DNA of 40,433 nt from a virus: positions 1 to 40,433 of the IMG/VR virus record IMGVR_UViG_3300015360_000011; one strand, 5' to 3'. The first letter of the stretch is position 1. Each line of letters starts with the position of its first letter. Made by a program: the position numbers and the translations under genes. The notes beneath the pieces were generated by a model, which ran no database searches, was not told where the DNA came from, and was given only the letters and a program-made list of their open reading frames with translations. Shown in pieces: positions 7,171-15,912 of this stretch.

Positions 7171-7632
7171 TTATGCGGCGACTACATTCCCATCGGATGA
7201 AATCGGACGCCAAATACAATAAAAGTCTACTTCACCTGCCGTGATATTAGTTGCTCCAACGGTTGCAAATATTGCGGTTGTTACTACATTTTCAGGGGGG
7301 ATTAGAGCAGTTACTATTTTGAATATTGTAGCAGTTGCATCAGCGTATATTTCACCAGCACCTAGGGTTGTGGCGTCGGCAATCTGAGCAAGACATAAAG
7401 CTGTCGATCCGGTTACTCCTACTGAGAGAGTGGCGGCACCAACTAGGTCAACAGAACAAATACCAATTACTTTGGCATATACCATGCCAGTGACAGTGAA
7501 CAGGTCTACCGTTCCGGTTGCGCCACCTCCGGCAACGTTCGAGAACGTTACTGCTTTCTTAGTTATTAAACCATCAGTTGTTATTGGGACAAAATTTGCA
7601 TCGCGGTTAAATGAAGACGTTGTTTTTACCAT
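7171..7632 (-). CDS. Small virion structural protein (beta-rich, decoration-like)
   Basis: A 153-residue protein of Thr/Ala/Val/Gly composition, for example GGGATGTVDLFTVTGMVYAK and a C-terminal FYCIWRPIS. Composition and position among virion genes suggest a head decoration or surface protein; I cannot name a family. The gene lacks a Shine-Dalgarno site and has TACAAT (7639-7644) 6 nt before the ATG. A strong hairpin stands immediately upstream. Confidence 0.65.
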   Translation of the reverse strand: MVKTTSSFNRDANFVPITTDGLITKKAVTFSNVAGGGATGTVDLFTVTGMVYAKVIGICSVDLVGAATLSVGVTGSTALCLAQIADATTLGAGEIYADATATIFKIVTALIPPENVVTTAIFATVGATNITAGEVDFYCIWRPISSDGNVVAA

Positions 7633-7652
7633 ACAATTATTGTATCACTTGT

Positions 7653-7682
7653 GTAAAGACCCCGTATTTCAGGGGTCTTTAC
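7653..7682. terminator. Perfect 11-bp hairpin between virion genes
   Basis: GTAAAGACCCC (7653-7663) and GGGGTCTTTAC (7672-7682) are perfect inverted repeats around an 8-nt loop. On the plus strand it is followed by ATTTTGG; on the minus strand, the direction of the genes, no clear U-run follows. It sits between two co-directional genes. It may be a factor-assisted terminator, an RNA-processing or mRNA-stabilising stem, or a remnant boundary. Confidence 0.6.
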
Positions 7683-7702
7683 ATTTTGGTTTCTAACTGT
7701 TA

Positions 7703-8200
7703 TTAAGCGAAAATACCTGATTGAGCGACCATGCGCCATACAGTACCGTCACAAACAAAGGTGATCGCGTCATTTAAGACCGCGGTACCTTGGGTGTTTG
7801 TAAGCGTGGTTGTAGATAGGGTTGTTCCTGTTGCAGATGTCTTGTACTTCATAGTTCCACCAGTAATGGTGAATCCAGTCGTAACATTAGACACTGTGAA
7901 CGTATACCATAGTCCGTTTGCAGCTGTTGGTAGTGTCCAAGAGGGAGACCCACTAGTGGCGCGGTTATTGAATACCTGTCCGCATTGTGCGGCGGTCAAT
8001 ACAACAGTTGCTCCAACTAATGCACTGTCAGTGACTATTCTCAAAGAACTAGCGCCAGTTGGTGCTGCAGTAAACGCTGGTGCTGCAGTAAATGTCGAAA
8101 CTCCTGTAACGGCAAGGGTGCTACCCAATACCACTGCTTTATTAGTATTTAATCCGTGAAATTTAACTACTGGAATATAGCTTTCAATTGTAGGTGTCAT
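7703..8200 (-). CDS. Virion structural protein, beta-rich
   Basis: A 165-residue protein. It contains VVLTAAQCGQVF, similar to the VVLTAAQ phrase of the 403-residue fibre-like protein, and a C-terminal AITFVCDGTVWRMVAQSG, which resembles the last strands of phage fibre or decoration domains. The start overlaps the stop of the zinc-finger gene (TAATG) and has a weak AAGAAGA site. Probably exposed on the virion. Confidence 0.65.
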   Translation of the reverse strand: MTPTIESYIPVVKFHGLNTNKAVVLGSTLAVTGVSTFTAAPAFTAAPTGASSLRIVTDSALVGATVVLTAAQCGQVFNNRATSGSPSWTLPTAANGLWYTFTVSNVTTGFTITGGTMKYKTSATGTTLSTTTLTNTQGTAVLNDAITFVCDGTVWRMVAQSGIFA

Positions 8201-8349
8201 TATTTATCTTCTTTCTTCCCAGATCCATCACAAGATGGGCACATTTCTGTGGCCTGAGAACTATATTGTTTATTATTTTCGGGAAGAACTAAGCCAGTTG
8301 CCTGACAATCCTCACACTCTATAAGTTTTACTACTTTTTTCTTACTCAT
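8200..8349 (-). CDS. DnaJ-type zinc-finger mini-protein
   Basis: A 49-residue protein beginning MSKKKVVKLIECEDC. It has two Cys pairs in the context CEDCQATG and CPSCDGSG, that is CxxCxxxG and CxxCxGxG, like the zinc-binding repeats of DnaJ. One zinc site is expected. The start at 8349 has AAGGAGATT in ideal position, so longer versions are not needed. Located between the capsid genes and the decoration-like genes, it may assist assembly or be regulatory; this is inference. Confidence 0.75.
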   Translation of the reverse strand: MSKKKVVKLIECEDCQATGLVLPENNKQYSSQATEMCPSCDGSGKKEDK

Positions 8350-8446
8350 AATCTCCTTTATATTTCTCCCTCTCTGGTCAGATTGCCAGGTCAAGGGCGG
8401 ATAATGTCCTGGATTTGATGTGATCTCCTCCAGGTTATTAAATTAC

Positions 8447-9175
8447 TTAGTCAATAACTAGTCGTACTGCACTGTACTCAGTTGCGACACCTACTAAGGC
8501 GTCACAGACAGCCACTACTGGTTCAGCTGAGGCACCAAGTACGTCAGTTCTGTCAGTAACAGCTCCAGTTGCAGCGGCGATAAGGTCAGCGCCAAGAGTT
8601 GCAGCGGAACCGATCAGCACGCTCTGAATACCCCTGGTTTTAAGCCATGAGTAATAAGAGGCTGTCGTGTCATACACTGGTACTCCTGCGGCGCGGGCTA
8701 TACTAACTGCGGCAACGATGGATTTTCTCCATGTGTTGTGCACAAGCGCGAACTCATCAGTTGTAAGAACAATCGCGGATTTAACTCTGCGATCTAGCGT
8801 AACAACTAATGTAGCGGCGGAATCAGCGGCCGGGTGACTGATGATTCGGTACTGCTCTCCCTGAAGACCGTTATCAACGGCTACAAAGTATCCGTCTGCG
8901 TATTCATTCGCAACGACTGCGGTTGCGCCAAGCGTAACCCTTATTTTGTTGGTCGTGTTAGCGGCGTATGAAGCGTTAGCTGCACAGTTGCTATGATTAG
9001 GCTTAGCTGCTGGCTGGGTCATAATGAACCCACACACAACGGCTGAGGCGCCGATCTGAGCATAACGATAAGAGTCTCCCCACTTATCAATTCCGCGTGC
9101 ACCTACTTGGTGCATTTGGACACTTGACTCTGTGTAGGGATCCAGGTCAAAAATTGCTGGTGATCCTGATAACAT
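8447..9175 (-). CDS. Virion structural protein next to the major capsid
   Basis: A 242-residue protein. SYRYAQIGASAVVCGFIM near the N-terminus and an Ala/Val/Thr-rich body resemble proteins that follow the capsid gene in many environmental phage genomes. A head-decoration or minor-capsid role is likely but unproven. AAGGAGGACC precedes the ATG. Downstream, 8350-8446 holds only a weak hairpin (CCTGGA/TCCAGG) and the next ribosome site. Confidence 0.7.
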   Translation of the reverse strand: MLSGSPAIFDLDPYTESSVQMHQVGARGIDKWGDSYRYAQIGASAVVCGFIMTQPAAKPNHSNCAANASYAANTTNKIRVTLGATAVVANEYADGYFVAVDNGLQGEQYRIISHPAADSAATLVVTLDRRVKSAIVLTTDEFALVHNTWRKSIVAAVSIARAAGVPVYDTTASYYSWLKTRGIQSVLIGSAATLGADLIAAATGAVTDRTDVLGASAEPVVAVCDALVGVATEYSAVRLVID

Positions 9176-9203
9176 AAAAGGTCCTCCTTATTTATTAATT
9201 AAT

Positions 9204-10271
9204 TTATACTCCCGTAACACCTGTCAGACGACCCAAGGTCTTTGGATTGAATGACGTGAAGTTACCAAGGAGATACAGGTGAGCGACCATACCATATTGG
9301 TTGATCGGATTCATGAAGTCTGTCCATTGGAAACCTGTGTATTTACTCGGAGCATCACTGTAGGTGTTGTCCATGTCAACCTTGCCAAGACTGATCTGTT
9401 TCATGTCTTTGTCAGCAAGTCCATACCACTGGAGGTCTTTTTCGTTGAGCATCCAGATAGTTCCTGATGGAGCCTTCTCATCTGCTACCCAAGAAATGCC
9501 TCTGTAGGTAAGTGCGGCATATCCTTGTGCACCATTTAACTGACCTGCGGACACAACTCCCGCACTGGAACGAGTAACCATTGGTTGACCGTTAGCTTGG
9601 TAGTTGGATCTAACCATTGGAGTCAAGAGTGATTCGTATAGATCCCATTCTCCCTCTCCGGAAACGATAACACTTGGGCGGCGTCTCATAGAAGAACCCG
9701 AGCTCACGTTACTCGTAAGAGTCGCGAGGTTGGTCAGACTGAGATTACCACCAGACGCAGTACGAGTTGATTTAATGGTTGGATAGGTTGTGCGGGAAAG
9801 TCCACCAAGAGTGACAACAGAAGTACCGTCATCATTAAGTGCGTCTAGTCCGATGAAGTCTTTATTTGAGTTTCCTGTTCCGTCGCCGTAAAGCATTTCT
9901 GCGACATCATCAAGTGCGTCTTGCTGAGCGGACTCAGTTTCAACAGCAACGAGGTCGAGGACCTGTGCATCGGTTCGGTTAACCGCCTTTTCCATTCCGG
10001 GAATTGCGATTGGCATTTCATAACCACGAACATCGTAGGTCATAAGTACGCGCGTTTCAACGGTACTGGTTGAGTGAGTGTCAAGACCAGAGAAAGAACC
10101 ACCAAGAGAACTCTTGCCGATTTTTAGTGGTTTGCTCATCTGATGACCGCGCCATTTAGCAGCGTTGCTTAGAAAGCGGAAAGAAATAAAGTTGTCGCTC
10201 AAAAATGTATCAACCGCAGCTGGGATGATTTCATCTTGAGTTATAGTCGTAACCCTGTTAGAAAATTGCAT
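9204..10271 (-). CDS. Major capsid protein (HK97-type fold)
   Basis: A 355-residue protein. QDEIIPAAVDTFLSDNF near the start, the long E-loop-like region (SSLGGSFSGLDTHSTSTVE), AEMLYGDGTGNSNKDF with GLDAL, and the C-terminal FMNPINQYGMVAHLYLLGNF are typical of phage major capsid proteins. Size and order (terminase, portal, small gene, capsid) agree. It is expected to form the icosahedral shell. It has a ribosome site (AAGGGG) and probably its own promoter at 10326-10353, which fits the high copy need. No separate maturation protease is visible nearby. Confidence 0.88.
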   Translation of the reverse strand: MQFSNRVTTITQDEIIPAAVDTFLSDNFISFRFLSNAAKWRGHQMSKPLKIGKSSLGGSFSGLDTHSTSTVETRVLMTYDVRGYEMPIAIPGMEKAVNRTDAQVLDLVAVETESAQQDALDDVAEMLYGDGTGNSNKDFIGLDALNDDGTSVVTLGGLSRTTYPTIKSTRTASGGNLSLTNLATLTSNVSSGSSMRRRPSVIVSGEGEWDLYESLLTPMVRSNYQANGQPMVTRSSAGVVSAGQLNGAQGYAALTYRGISWVADEKAPSGTIWMLNEKDLQWYGLADKDMKQISLGKVDMDNTYSDAPSKYTGFQWTDFMNPINQYGMVAHLYLLGNFTSFNPKTLGRLTGVTGV

Positions 10272-10325
10272 AAAGCCCCTTTTATTAAATAAAACTAATA
10301 ATTGGGTTTATGACCTCTATATCAA

Positions 10326-10353
10326 AAGATACATTATTCTACGCAAATGTCAA
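10326..10353 (-). promoter_or_regulatory. Sigma70-type promoter for the major capsid gene
   Basis: On the minus strand TTGACA (10348-10353) is separated by 16 bp from TATCTT (10326-10331). The expected start is near 10319, about 48 nt before the capsid ATG. It lies exactly in the gap after the preceding gene, so it could give extra capsid transcripts. The -35 box is perfect and the -10 box matches at 4 of 6 positions. Confidence 0.6.
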
Positions 10354-10354
10354 G

Positions 10355-10630
10355 TCAGAGTTTTGATATTGCCTCAGATAGATCGGCCATGACCTTTTTG
10401 AAAGGCTTTCCTTCTTGCACATATTGATCTCTTGCTGTTTCGTGAAGTTTAGAAACAATGCCCCAATCTGTCGCCCGTTTGTCTTCTTGGGAATCGTTCC
10501 TCTCATCTTTTAATGCGGCGGCTACTATAGAATTGGTATTGGGGAGCTTCCCTAACCGAGCCTTTAGAGCTGCCTCTCTTTTCTTATTTTCCTTTTCGTA
10601 ATCTCCCATTGATTGAACCATGTCGTTCAT
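10355..10630 (-). CDS. Small helical protein between portal and capsid, possible scaffold-like
   Basis: A 91-residue, highly charged, probably all-helical protein (YEKENKKREAALKARLGK, KLHETARDQYV, VMADLSEAISKL). The start overlaps the portal stop (ATGA) and uses a GGAGG site within the portal gene's last codons. A small charged helical protein directly before the capsid gene often assists assembly, but I cannot assign a family. Confidence 0.65.
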   Translation of the reverse strand: MNDMVQSMGDYEKENKKREAALKARLGKLPNTNSIVAAALKDERNDSQEDKRATDWGIVSKLHETARDQYVQEGKPFKKVMADLSEAISKL

Positions 10631-12651
10631 AGTGAACCTCCTTCTGACGGCTTTTGTCCGCCAAATCGACTAGTTAATGCTTGTAAAAATCCTTGTGGTT
10701 GTGCGGGAGGGGCTGGAGGTGCGGGATTGCCAGAATTATTAAGAGATCCTTGTGCCCCCGCCATCGTGGCCTTAATGTGTTCTATCATCAACTGTTGTAC
10801 TTCGGGGTCAAGGGTTTTAAATTCTGGACTTTGAATATATTGGTTAAACATGGCGATATATTCTTTTGTTGGGTTTACTTGTGGGGGAACATTCTCTCCC
10901 TGCTTAATTCGCTCAATTACCGCCCCAGCCTGTGCCTGGTTCTGATCTCCTTCACCCATGCCCAACACTTCACTCATGTATTTGTCGGGGGTCCAAAGGA
11001 AGTAGACTAGGCGCTTAGCAAATTCCCTGGGATTAGGGAGGTGTAGTTTTTGAGCAAATGATAATGGGTCTATACGTCCACCTAATTTAGCTAGTTCAAT
11101 AGCTTCTCTACGATCTGATTCCTTATCGTTTGGCATAGAGGAACCAGACTCTATACCAATAAGGAGACCGTCTCCTATTTTGTGCTTATTAAACTCAATA
11201 TGTGAGGTAGTTCCAGTGTCTCCGGTGTAGGGGACAAAATGGGTTTCGTCTCCAAAGACCTTGTATAGTTGAGTCATCCATCTATATACCTGGGTGGAGC
11301 CAGCTTCAAGAACTTCTAGGAGGGGACCCATGCGACCCAAATCAGACCTTTGGCTCATGACCTCTTGTCCAAGCGTTGGGGATGTAGTTGCCTCACCCCG
11401 TAGGGGAGCGTGTACACCAAAGATATTGTCGATTTCGTTGCGAGCGTCTATCTTATCGGTCAGGACGTATGAGGGGAGTTGGGGTGGAGCCTCGCGCTTG
11501 AAAGCCTCACGAACGTCCCCGCGTGCCGCAATTGACTGAGAAGGATCACCGTTATATTTTTGAATGTCTTTGGCGTTTACCATTATGGTATTGAAAACTT
11601 TAGTGGAGTTAGCGGCGTCAGCACTCTCTACGATTTGACGTCCCCGCTTCTCTAGTACGTCTTGGAGAGTTGCGGCTTGTTCGGTAAGGGAGGTATCGTC
11701 ATAAATCCATCTACCCAGCCTTAGGTATGTGAATGGAATGAATGGCTTCATTGGTCTAGAGAAATAGTTATTGCGCTTTGGGTCGTCATAAACATAGTAA
11801 GGATTCTTACCCGAACCAAAGAGAATATCTTTACACTTCCAGGCAATGCCCTCTTTTTTGACTCCATTATCAAAGTAGGAGAACCACACTTCGTAGTAGT
11901 CAATCATAGTCCCTAGACCTTTTTTGGTCTCCTTGCCCTCATTAATATGAGCTAATTGATAAATCTCTTTTTTCTTTAATGGGAATAGGGAGAGTAAATC
12001 CTCTGCTGACTTTCTCATATTTTGAGCCAGGAGTGAGATGTCATTTAGGTCAGAGGTTTCAGCGTCAACGATAATTTTCTGAGGACGTATCGAGCTTACC
12101 TTACAATCCCCAGTGAGCTCTCCATTTTCGGTAAGAACTCCAGCATTAAAGTCCCACTCAACCTTAACCCAGCCGATACGGTATCCAATGAGTAGGTGGC
12201 GGATTGCCATTTGGAGTGCACCTTTGACATTCAGGACCCGCGCCTTTTCTAGTAGAACATGGCCATAGTCTTCGGCTAGTTGGCGAGCAACGTCGGAGTC
12301 TGCCCCAGCCGTGATTACGGGTGATGGGGTCTTGGTGGTGAGATTGGGAGCGAGGGTTTCAACGGAGAGGAAAATTCTGTTATCGCGGTAGGGGGTTTGG
12401 AACTTATAGAGCATGGATTTCCCGCCAACTTCTAAATTCTTATTCAACCAACGATCTTGGTTTTCTTGCCTGACCCTATCTAGATCTAATTCTTTGTTGT
12501 AAAAGGAAATTCCGTTCTCAATGCGTTTGCCAATAATCTCTAGAATTACTGAGTCTTCAAGCCCTAGTCCTAGCGCTTGTTCTTCTTCTTGGGCACCCTC
12601 TAACCTATCTGATGTTAGATCGTTATTTGGCAGGGAATTTGGGATGTTCAT
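10627..12651 (-). CDS. Portal protein
   Basis: A 674-residue protein. The N-terminal half contains a helical stem-type sequence with LDLDRVRQENQDRWLNK. The middle has a wing-like region with FGVHAPLRGEATTSPTLGQ and RRGRQIVESADAANS-type phrases as found in portals of podovirus-type phages. The C-terminal ~80 residues are Gln/Pro/Ala-rich (APPAPPAQPQGFLQ). As the dodecameric DNA gate it would bind the terminase encoded upstream and the adaptor encoded at 38 kb. There is no Shine-Dalgarno site: TATAAT (12658-12663), overlapping the upstream stop codon, ends 6 nt before the ATG. Confidence 0.85.
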   Translation of the reverse strand: MNIPNSLPNNDLTSDRLEGAQEEEQALGLGLEDSVILEIIGKRIENGISFYNKELDLDRVRQENQDRWLNKNLEVGGKSMLYKFQTPYRDNRIFLSVETLAPNLTTKTPSPVITAGADSDVARQLAEDYGHVLLEKARVLNVKGALQMAIRHLLIGYRIGWVKVEWDFNAGVLTENGELTGDCKVSSIRPQKIIVDAETSDLNDISLLAQNMRKSAEDLLSLFPLKKKEIYQLAHINEGKETKKGLGTMIDYYEVWFSYFDNGVKKEGIAWKCKDILFGSGKNPYYVYDDPKRNNYFSRPMKPFIPFTYLRLGRWIYDDTSLTEQAATLQDVLEKRGRQIVESADAANSTKVFNTIMVNAKDIQKYNGDPSQSIAARGDVREAFKREAPPQLPSYVLTDKIDARNEIDNIFGVHAPLRGEATTSPTLGQEVMSQRSDLGRMGPLLEVLEAGSTQVYRWMTQLYKVFGDETHFVPYTGDTGTTSHIEFNKHKIGDGLLIGIESGSSMPNDKESDRREAIELAKLGGRIDPLSFAQKLHLPNPREFAKRLVYFLWTPDKYMSEVLGMGEGDQNQAQAGAVIERIKQGENVPPQVNPTKEYIAMFNQYIQSPEFKTLDPEVQQLMIEHIKATMAGAQGSLNNSGNPAPPAPPAQPQGFLQALTSRFGGQKPSEGGSL

Positions 12652-12658
12652 GCGTTAA

Positions 12659-12910
12659 TTATAGTACAAAGCGAAAAATAATTTTGCAACGGTGGCAAAG
12701 AATGTCTAAATAGTTCTTTTCAGTGGGGACAGATCCGTCATCCCGAATGTGGGCGGGTTGGCCTTCTAGTTGACAAATAATGTGCCCACAGTTGAAGCAG
12801 CGAAAGCTGCGGGCCTCACCGCTTATGTTTCTCATCATCACTGTTACAATTTCATTATTGCCAGTGTGCTTAGTGGGGACAAGATCATTTTGGACGACTT
12901 TTATTATCAT
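12659..12910 (-). CDS. Com-like zinc-ribbon protein between terminase and portal
   Basis: An 83-residue protein with CFNCGHIICQLEG and CHRCKIIFRF, the two CxxC knuckles of a small zinc ribbon similar in layout to phage Com-like regulators and to zinc ribbons often found beside terminase genes. One zinc is expected to bind between residues ~38 and ~75. The ATG overlaps the terminase stop (ATGA). The role is unknown; Com proteins regulate translation in Mu, but that role should not be assumed here. Confidence 0.8.
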   Translation of the reverse strand: MIIKVVQNDLVPTKHTGNNEIVTVMMRNISGEARSFRCFNCGHIICQLEGQPAHIRDDGSVPTEKNYLDILCHRCKIIFRFVL

Positions 12911-14544
12911 ATGTTTTTCCAGCTACGTCCTCCTGCGGACATGTTACGATCTATTATTTCATCTAGATCTAAAGCCGGCACCGTATTATCATGATTTGAC
13001 ATGAATCCGCCGCGACGCTTCTCGCGATAAACTTCTTCTGTGTCTATGATACCACCAACGTCTATTGTTTGTTCTAATGCGGTACGCCACAATAATAAAG
13101 CGTGACACCAATGATCTGGCTTGCCATCTACCGTCTTCCACTTTGACTTAAATATTCCATTATTGTCCTGCTCGACAGTGCGATACATTTGCATCCAGTG
13201 AAAAATCATTCCCTCCATTTCTGGAGCCGTCAAGTTGAATTTTAAATCACCTGAATTAATCTCCGCAACTAGGAAGTCAAACATCTTAGTTCGATCAGTC
13301 CTGACCATCGACTCAGACGTATCCCAATAAACCATTCCCATCGTCTTTTTATCTGGCTGGTAGTAGTGGAGGAATACCTTGCCGGGATACTTCTGGGCGA
13401 ATGTCCTAGGTACGTTGGGGTAGGGGAGCGCGTCAATCACCATCGAGGCAGAATACTGATTTCGGAGCCTTTCAATCTCTCCCCAATCCTCAGTAACCCC
13501 ATACTTAAACACTCCCATACGATTCCCGATAACATAGTGCTTTTTAATCCCATTGTCCACTCCCATACAGACGTTATTCATAGAGTTGTACCCAGGAGAG
13601 AGACATCTAATAAAGGCTTCTCGGGTTACGGAGCTATCTTTGGTAACGTAGGGCAGGCCTAGGGTAAAGTTGTGGAAAATTGAGGCGTCTCCGAGACTAT
13701 TGGCGATGATGTTACTAGCTGGGATCCAGGGAACGAACAACTGAGAGATCCAGTAGCCAGCAACCTCACGATTTGGGTACTTAGCGATCCACCTACCCTG
13801 CCTTAAATCTTCCCGAGTGAGTTCATTGTGGCATGAGGAACAAATCTTCTGCCTCGTCTCTAAATTGATGTTGTCGGGCCAGATCATATATTGTTCTAGG
13901 CGACAATGACGACATTTAATCATCCAGTGCTTCTGTGTTGACTGTTGAAATAGCATATCTACCCCCCTATTGGGAGTTGAGGGGTTAGAGAACTGCCATT
14001 CCCATCCTAGTTCGGGACGGGTGCGGAGAGAGTCGTCTAGACGGGAGCGATACGTCTCTAAAACCTTAGTATTAGACCGATCATACTCATCTTCAATCAG
14101 AATATTAGCCGAAATAGAAATAGCCTCGGTGTCGTCGTAGGCTCCACGATAATAAATAAACCGAGGACCCATTGGGGTTTTAATTTCCTTGAGGGAAAGA
14201 GAGTCTGTTTCCACAATGTCGCGGATAAAGGGATTGTTCTGAATAATTGGGTTAACTTTGGGAATAACAAAGTCTTTGGACATGTTGCGGGAGGGGAAGG
14301 TATGGATAATGTTGGCACCAGCATAGTAAGCTAGGTGGAATGAGCGAATAATGGCTAGGGTGCTCCAGCCGATTTGTGCACACTTAATGATGGCCTGTCT
14401 AGGAGTGTTGTCTAGGTAGGGCTCGATCATAAATTTATGATCCGAGAACTCCATCTCCTCAGCCGTTTCATTCTTGATTTTATTATTAATACACCAAGCA
14501 ATGGCGTTAAATGACTCAGCTTGTCTTAGGTCTATTTGACTCAT
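12907..14544 (-). CDS. terL: Terminase large subunit (GpA-like packaging ATPase/nuclease)
   Basis: A 545-residue motor that would pump DNA into the head and cut it. The Walker A variant is KCAQIGWST (54-62), Walker B is ANILIEDEYD (147-155), and a zinc-finger insertion has CRHC (211-214) and CSSC (235-238), characteristic of GpA-type terminases. The C-terminal nuclease domain starts at MGVDNGIKKH, with acidic residues in VIDALPYP and a final PDHWCHALLLW. It follows an HNH gene and precedes the portal. The probable small subunit is far away at 23.8-24.4 kb. Confidence 0.93.
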   Translation of the reverse strand: MSQIDLRQAESFNAIAWCINNKIKNETAEEMEFSDHKFMIEPYLDNTPRQAIIKCAQIGWSTLAIIRSFHLAYYAGANIIHTFPSRNMSKDFVIPKVNPIIQNNPFIRDIVETDSLSLKEIKTPMGPRFIYYRGAYDDTEAISISANILIEDEYDRSNTKVLETYRSRLDDSLRTRPELGWEWQFSNPSTPNRGVDMLFQQSTQKHWMIKCRHCRLEQYMIWPDNINLETRQKICSSCHNELTREDLRQGRWIAKYPNREVAGYWISQLFVPWIPASNIIANSLGDASIFHNFTLGLPYVTKDSSVTREAFIRCLSPGYNSMNNVCMGVDNGIKKHYVIGNRMGVFKYGVTEDWGEIERLRNQYSASMVIDALPYPNVPRTFAQKYPGKVFLHYYQPDKKTMGMVYWDTSESMVRTDRTKMFDFLVAEINSGDLKFNLTAPEMEGMIFHWMQMYRTVEQDNNGIFKSKWKTVDGKPDHWCHALLLWRTALEQTIDVGGIIDTEEVYREKRRGGFMSNHDNTVPALDLDEIIDRNMSAGGRSWKNI

Positions 14545-14548
14545 AGGT

Positions 14549-14836
14549 CTATTCTACCCCACGATGAGTCATGAACACCACCTCCCGCTCCTCTTTGGTC
14601 ATATGGTTGTCTAGGTAGTCATGACATTGATTACAGGCGGAGAGCCATTGTTGAAGCGCGGATAGGAGGTGAGTTTGACCGCGATACCATAAGCGCTCGT
14701 GGCGGTGAGCGGGGGCGTGGGCTTCGTGCCAACAACCATCAAATGCGATCTCACAATATGAAAGACCGAGGTTCTCTGCAATAGTCGCGATCTTATTCCT
14801 CTCACTCCTATTAATTAGTCCGATTTTACCGTGCAT
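14549..14836 (-). CDS. HNH-type endonuclease-like protein
   Basis: A 95-residue protein from MHGKIGLINRS. Cys pairs (CEIAFDGC and CNQC) flank AHAPAHRHERLWYR, and the final HDYLDNH fits a treble-clef HNH layout. HNH proteins beside terminase genes are known to aid packaging or cos cleavage in several phages, which is the likely role here. GGAG lies 10 nt before the ATG at 14836. A longer start at 14863 lies inside the rusA gene and is less likely. HNH assignment is by motif only; some metal ligands are replaced by His. Confidence 0.75.
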   Translation of the reverse strand: MHGKIGLINRSERNKIATIAENLGLSYCEIAFDGCWHEAHAPAHRHERLWYRGQTHLLSALQQWLSACNQCHDYLDNHMTKEEREVVFMTHRGVE

Positions 14837-15177
14837 ATTTCTATAGCTCCGACACGACTCCATAATTTAATAGCATGAGCATTCCAAACATGAGAGTCCT
14901 CCGTGCATAGGGCGTCTAGGTAGGCTTTGAGGTAATTATCAATATCGGGCCGTTGTTGGTGGGGCTTGCCTATCATTGAAGTCTGGTGTTTGAGAGACCA
15001 GGAGGGTGGCATAGGAACATGAAAGATTATCTTTATCTCATCGGGGACAGTGTAGTTGGGAATCTTTAGTCTGAGCTCGTCACAAAAGGATCGGTAGCGC
15101 ATTACGACATCCCTTGTGTTCCATTTGTCCGATCTAGTCATCCTAGGCTTCGGGCACGGGTTTATTGTGATAAGCAT
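14815..15177 (-). CDS. rusA: RusA-type Holliday-junction resolvase
   Basis: A 120-residue protein with PCPKPRMTRSDKW at the N-terminus and RPDIDNYLKAYLDAL (76-90). The paired Asp78/Asp80 and Asp88 or Asp94 match the acidic site of RusA. It would cut four-way junctions during recombination or clear branched DNA before packaging; the place next to terminase favours the latter. It overlaps its upstream neighbour by 35 bp. Typical length for the family. Confidence 0.9.
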   Translation of the reverse strand: MLITINPCPKPRMTRSDKWNTRDVVMRYRSFCDELRLKIPNYTVPDEIKIIFHVPMPPSWSLKHQTSMIGKPHQQRPDIDNYLKAYLDALCTEDSHVWNAHAIKLWSRVGAIEICTVKSD

Positions 15178-15403
15178 AATACGTTTCTCTCAGTTTTTTA
15201 CGTTCTGGTGAATCATACCACTCTTGTTCTGTCATAACTCTAAATAGATTATCTCCCGGGTCAGGAAAATAGTTTTTACCAGTAGCCTTCATCTTTAACA
15301 ACCCTGCTTCTCTTCTCATCCCTATGACTCGGCATGGCTCACTACAGTATTTATTATTCCTCTTATCAGTCATATCCCTTCCACACGCATAACAAGTGTT
15401 CAT
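15143..15403 (-). CDS. Small zinc-finger protein
   Basis: An 86-residue protein with CYACGRDM and YCSEPCRVIGMRR, a short treble-clef or MYND-like zinc knuckle at residues 4-24. The rest is a charged helical tail including MTEQEWYDSPERKKL. The start overlaps the upstream stop (ATGA) with GGAGGAG in the preceding codons. Function unknown. Confidence 0.75.
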   Translation of the reverse strand: MNTCYACGRDMTDKRNNKYCSEPCRVIGMRREAGLLKMKATGKNYFPDPGDNLFRVMTEQEWYDSPERKKLRETYYAYHNKPVPEA

Positions 15404-15549
15404 ATCTCCTCCTTTTTCTTAAATCCAAATAGGCTCTCCCACCCAGGAGGCAGGTCTCTAGAGGACTTTTTGTTGCACTTCAAGCACGTATCCTTGTAGT
15501 GATTTTTCATTTGTTTGCAGTACTTGCAGTATTTAAGTGTCCAGCTCAT
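15400..15549 (-). CDS. 49-residue zinc-ribbon protein
   Basis: MSWTLKYCKYCKQMKNHY is followed by CLKCNKK: two CxxC pairs 12 residues apart, so one zinc ribbon. The C-terminus KKKEEI supplies the AAAAGGAGGAG site of the next gene. The start follows the AAAAAGGACTAACCTATG boundary cassette. Function unknown. Confidence 0.75.
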   Translation of the reverse strand: MSWTLKYCKYCKQMKNHYKDTCLKCNKKSSRDLPPGWESLFGFKKKEEI

Positions 15550-15552
15550 AGG

Positions 15553-15894
15553 TTAGTCCTTTTTAGTGAGTTTTTCTAGTTCTTTCTCAAATTCAGTTCC
15601 CCTGTATATTTTAGATTTTATCATTGCCTTTGCGTATCGAGTTTCAAGAAGTTCTTTACTACCTCTATTTAATTTTGGTTCTCTATACATTGAGGCTATA
15701 TAAACTAGGTCTGAAAGTTGTTCTTGCTTCTCGTTATTTTTCCTCTCTAAAACTTGAACATAAAAAGAAGCCAGTTCAACAAATTTTAGTTTTCCATTCA
15801 TTAGCCACTCATATACAACGCCCTCTTTGGTTAGTCCTTTTTCAATAAGAAAGTCATCCAATAATTCAAATATTTTTTCTGTTTGTGTTTTCAT
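15553..15894 (-). CDS. Unknown 113-residue helical protein with LTKKD tail
   Basis: The protein starts MKTQTEKIFELLDDFLIEKG and ends EKELEKLTKKD. Mainly helical and charged; no motif recognised. The final LTKKD codons form the AAAAAGGA ribosome site of the next gene, one of the repeated boundary cassettes. The ATG overlaps the stop of a 13-codon ORF (MTDTLNNIKEREK, 15891-15932), whose GGGAG gives its ribosome site. Confidence 0.75.
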   Translation of the reverse strand: MKTQTEKIFELLDDFLIEKGLTKEGVVYEWLMNGKLKFVELASFYVQVLERKNNEKQEQLSDLVYIASMYREPKLNRGSKELLETRYAKAMIKSKIYRGTEFEKELEKLTKKD

Positions 15895-15912
15895 TTCTCC
15901 CTTTCTTTTATA

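Noticed and set aside
5186-8200. Diversity-generating retroelement variable region in fibre-like genes
   Set aside because: No reverse transcriptase gene and no template-like near repeat were seen in the window.
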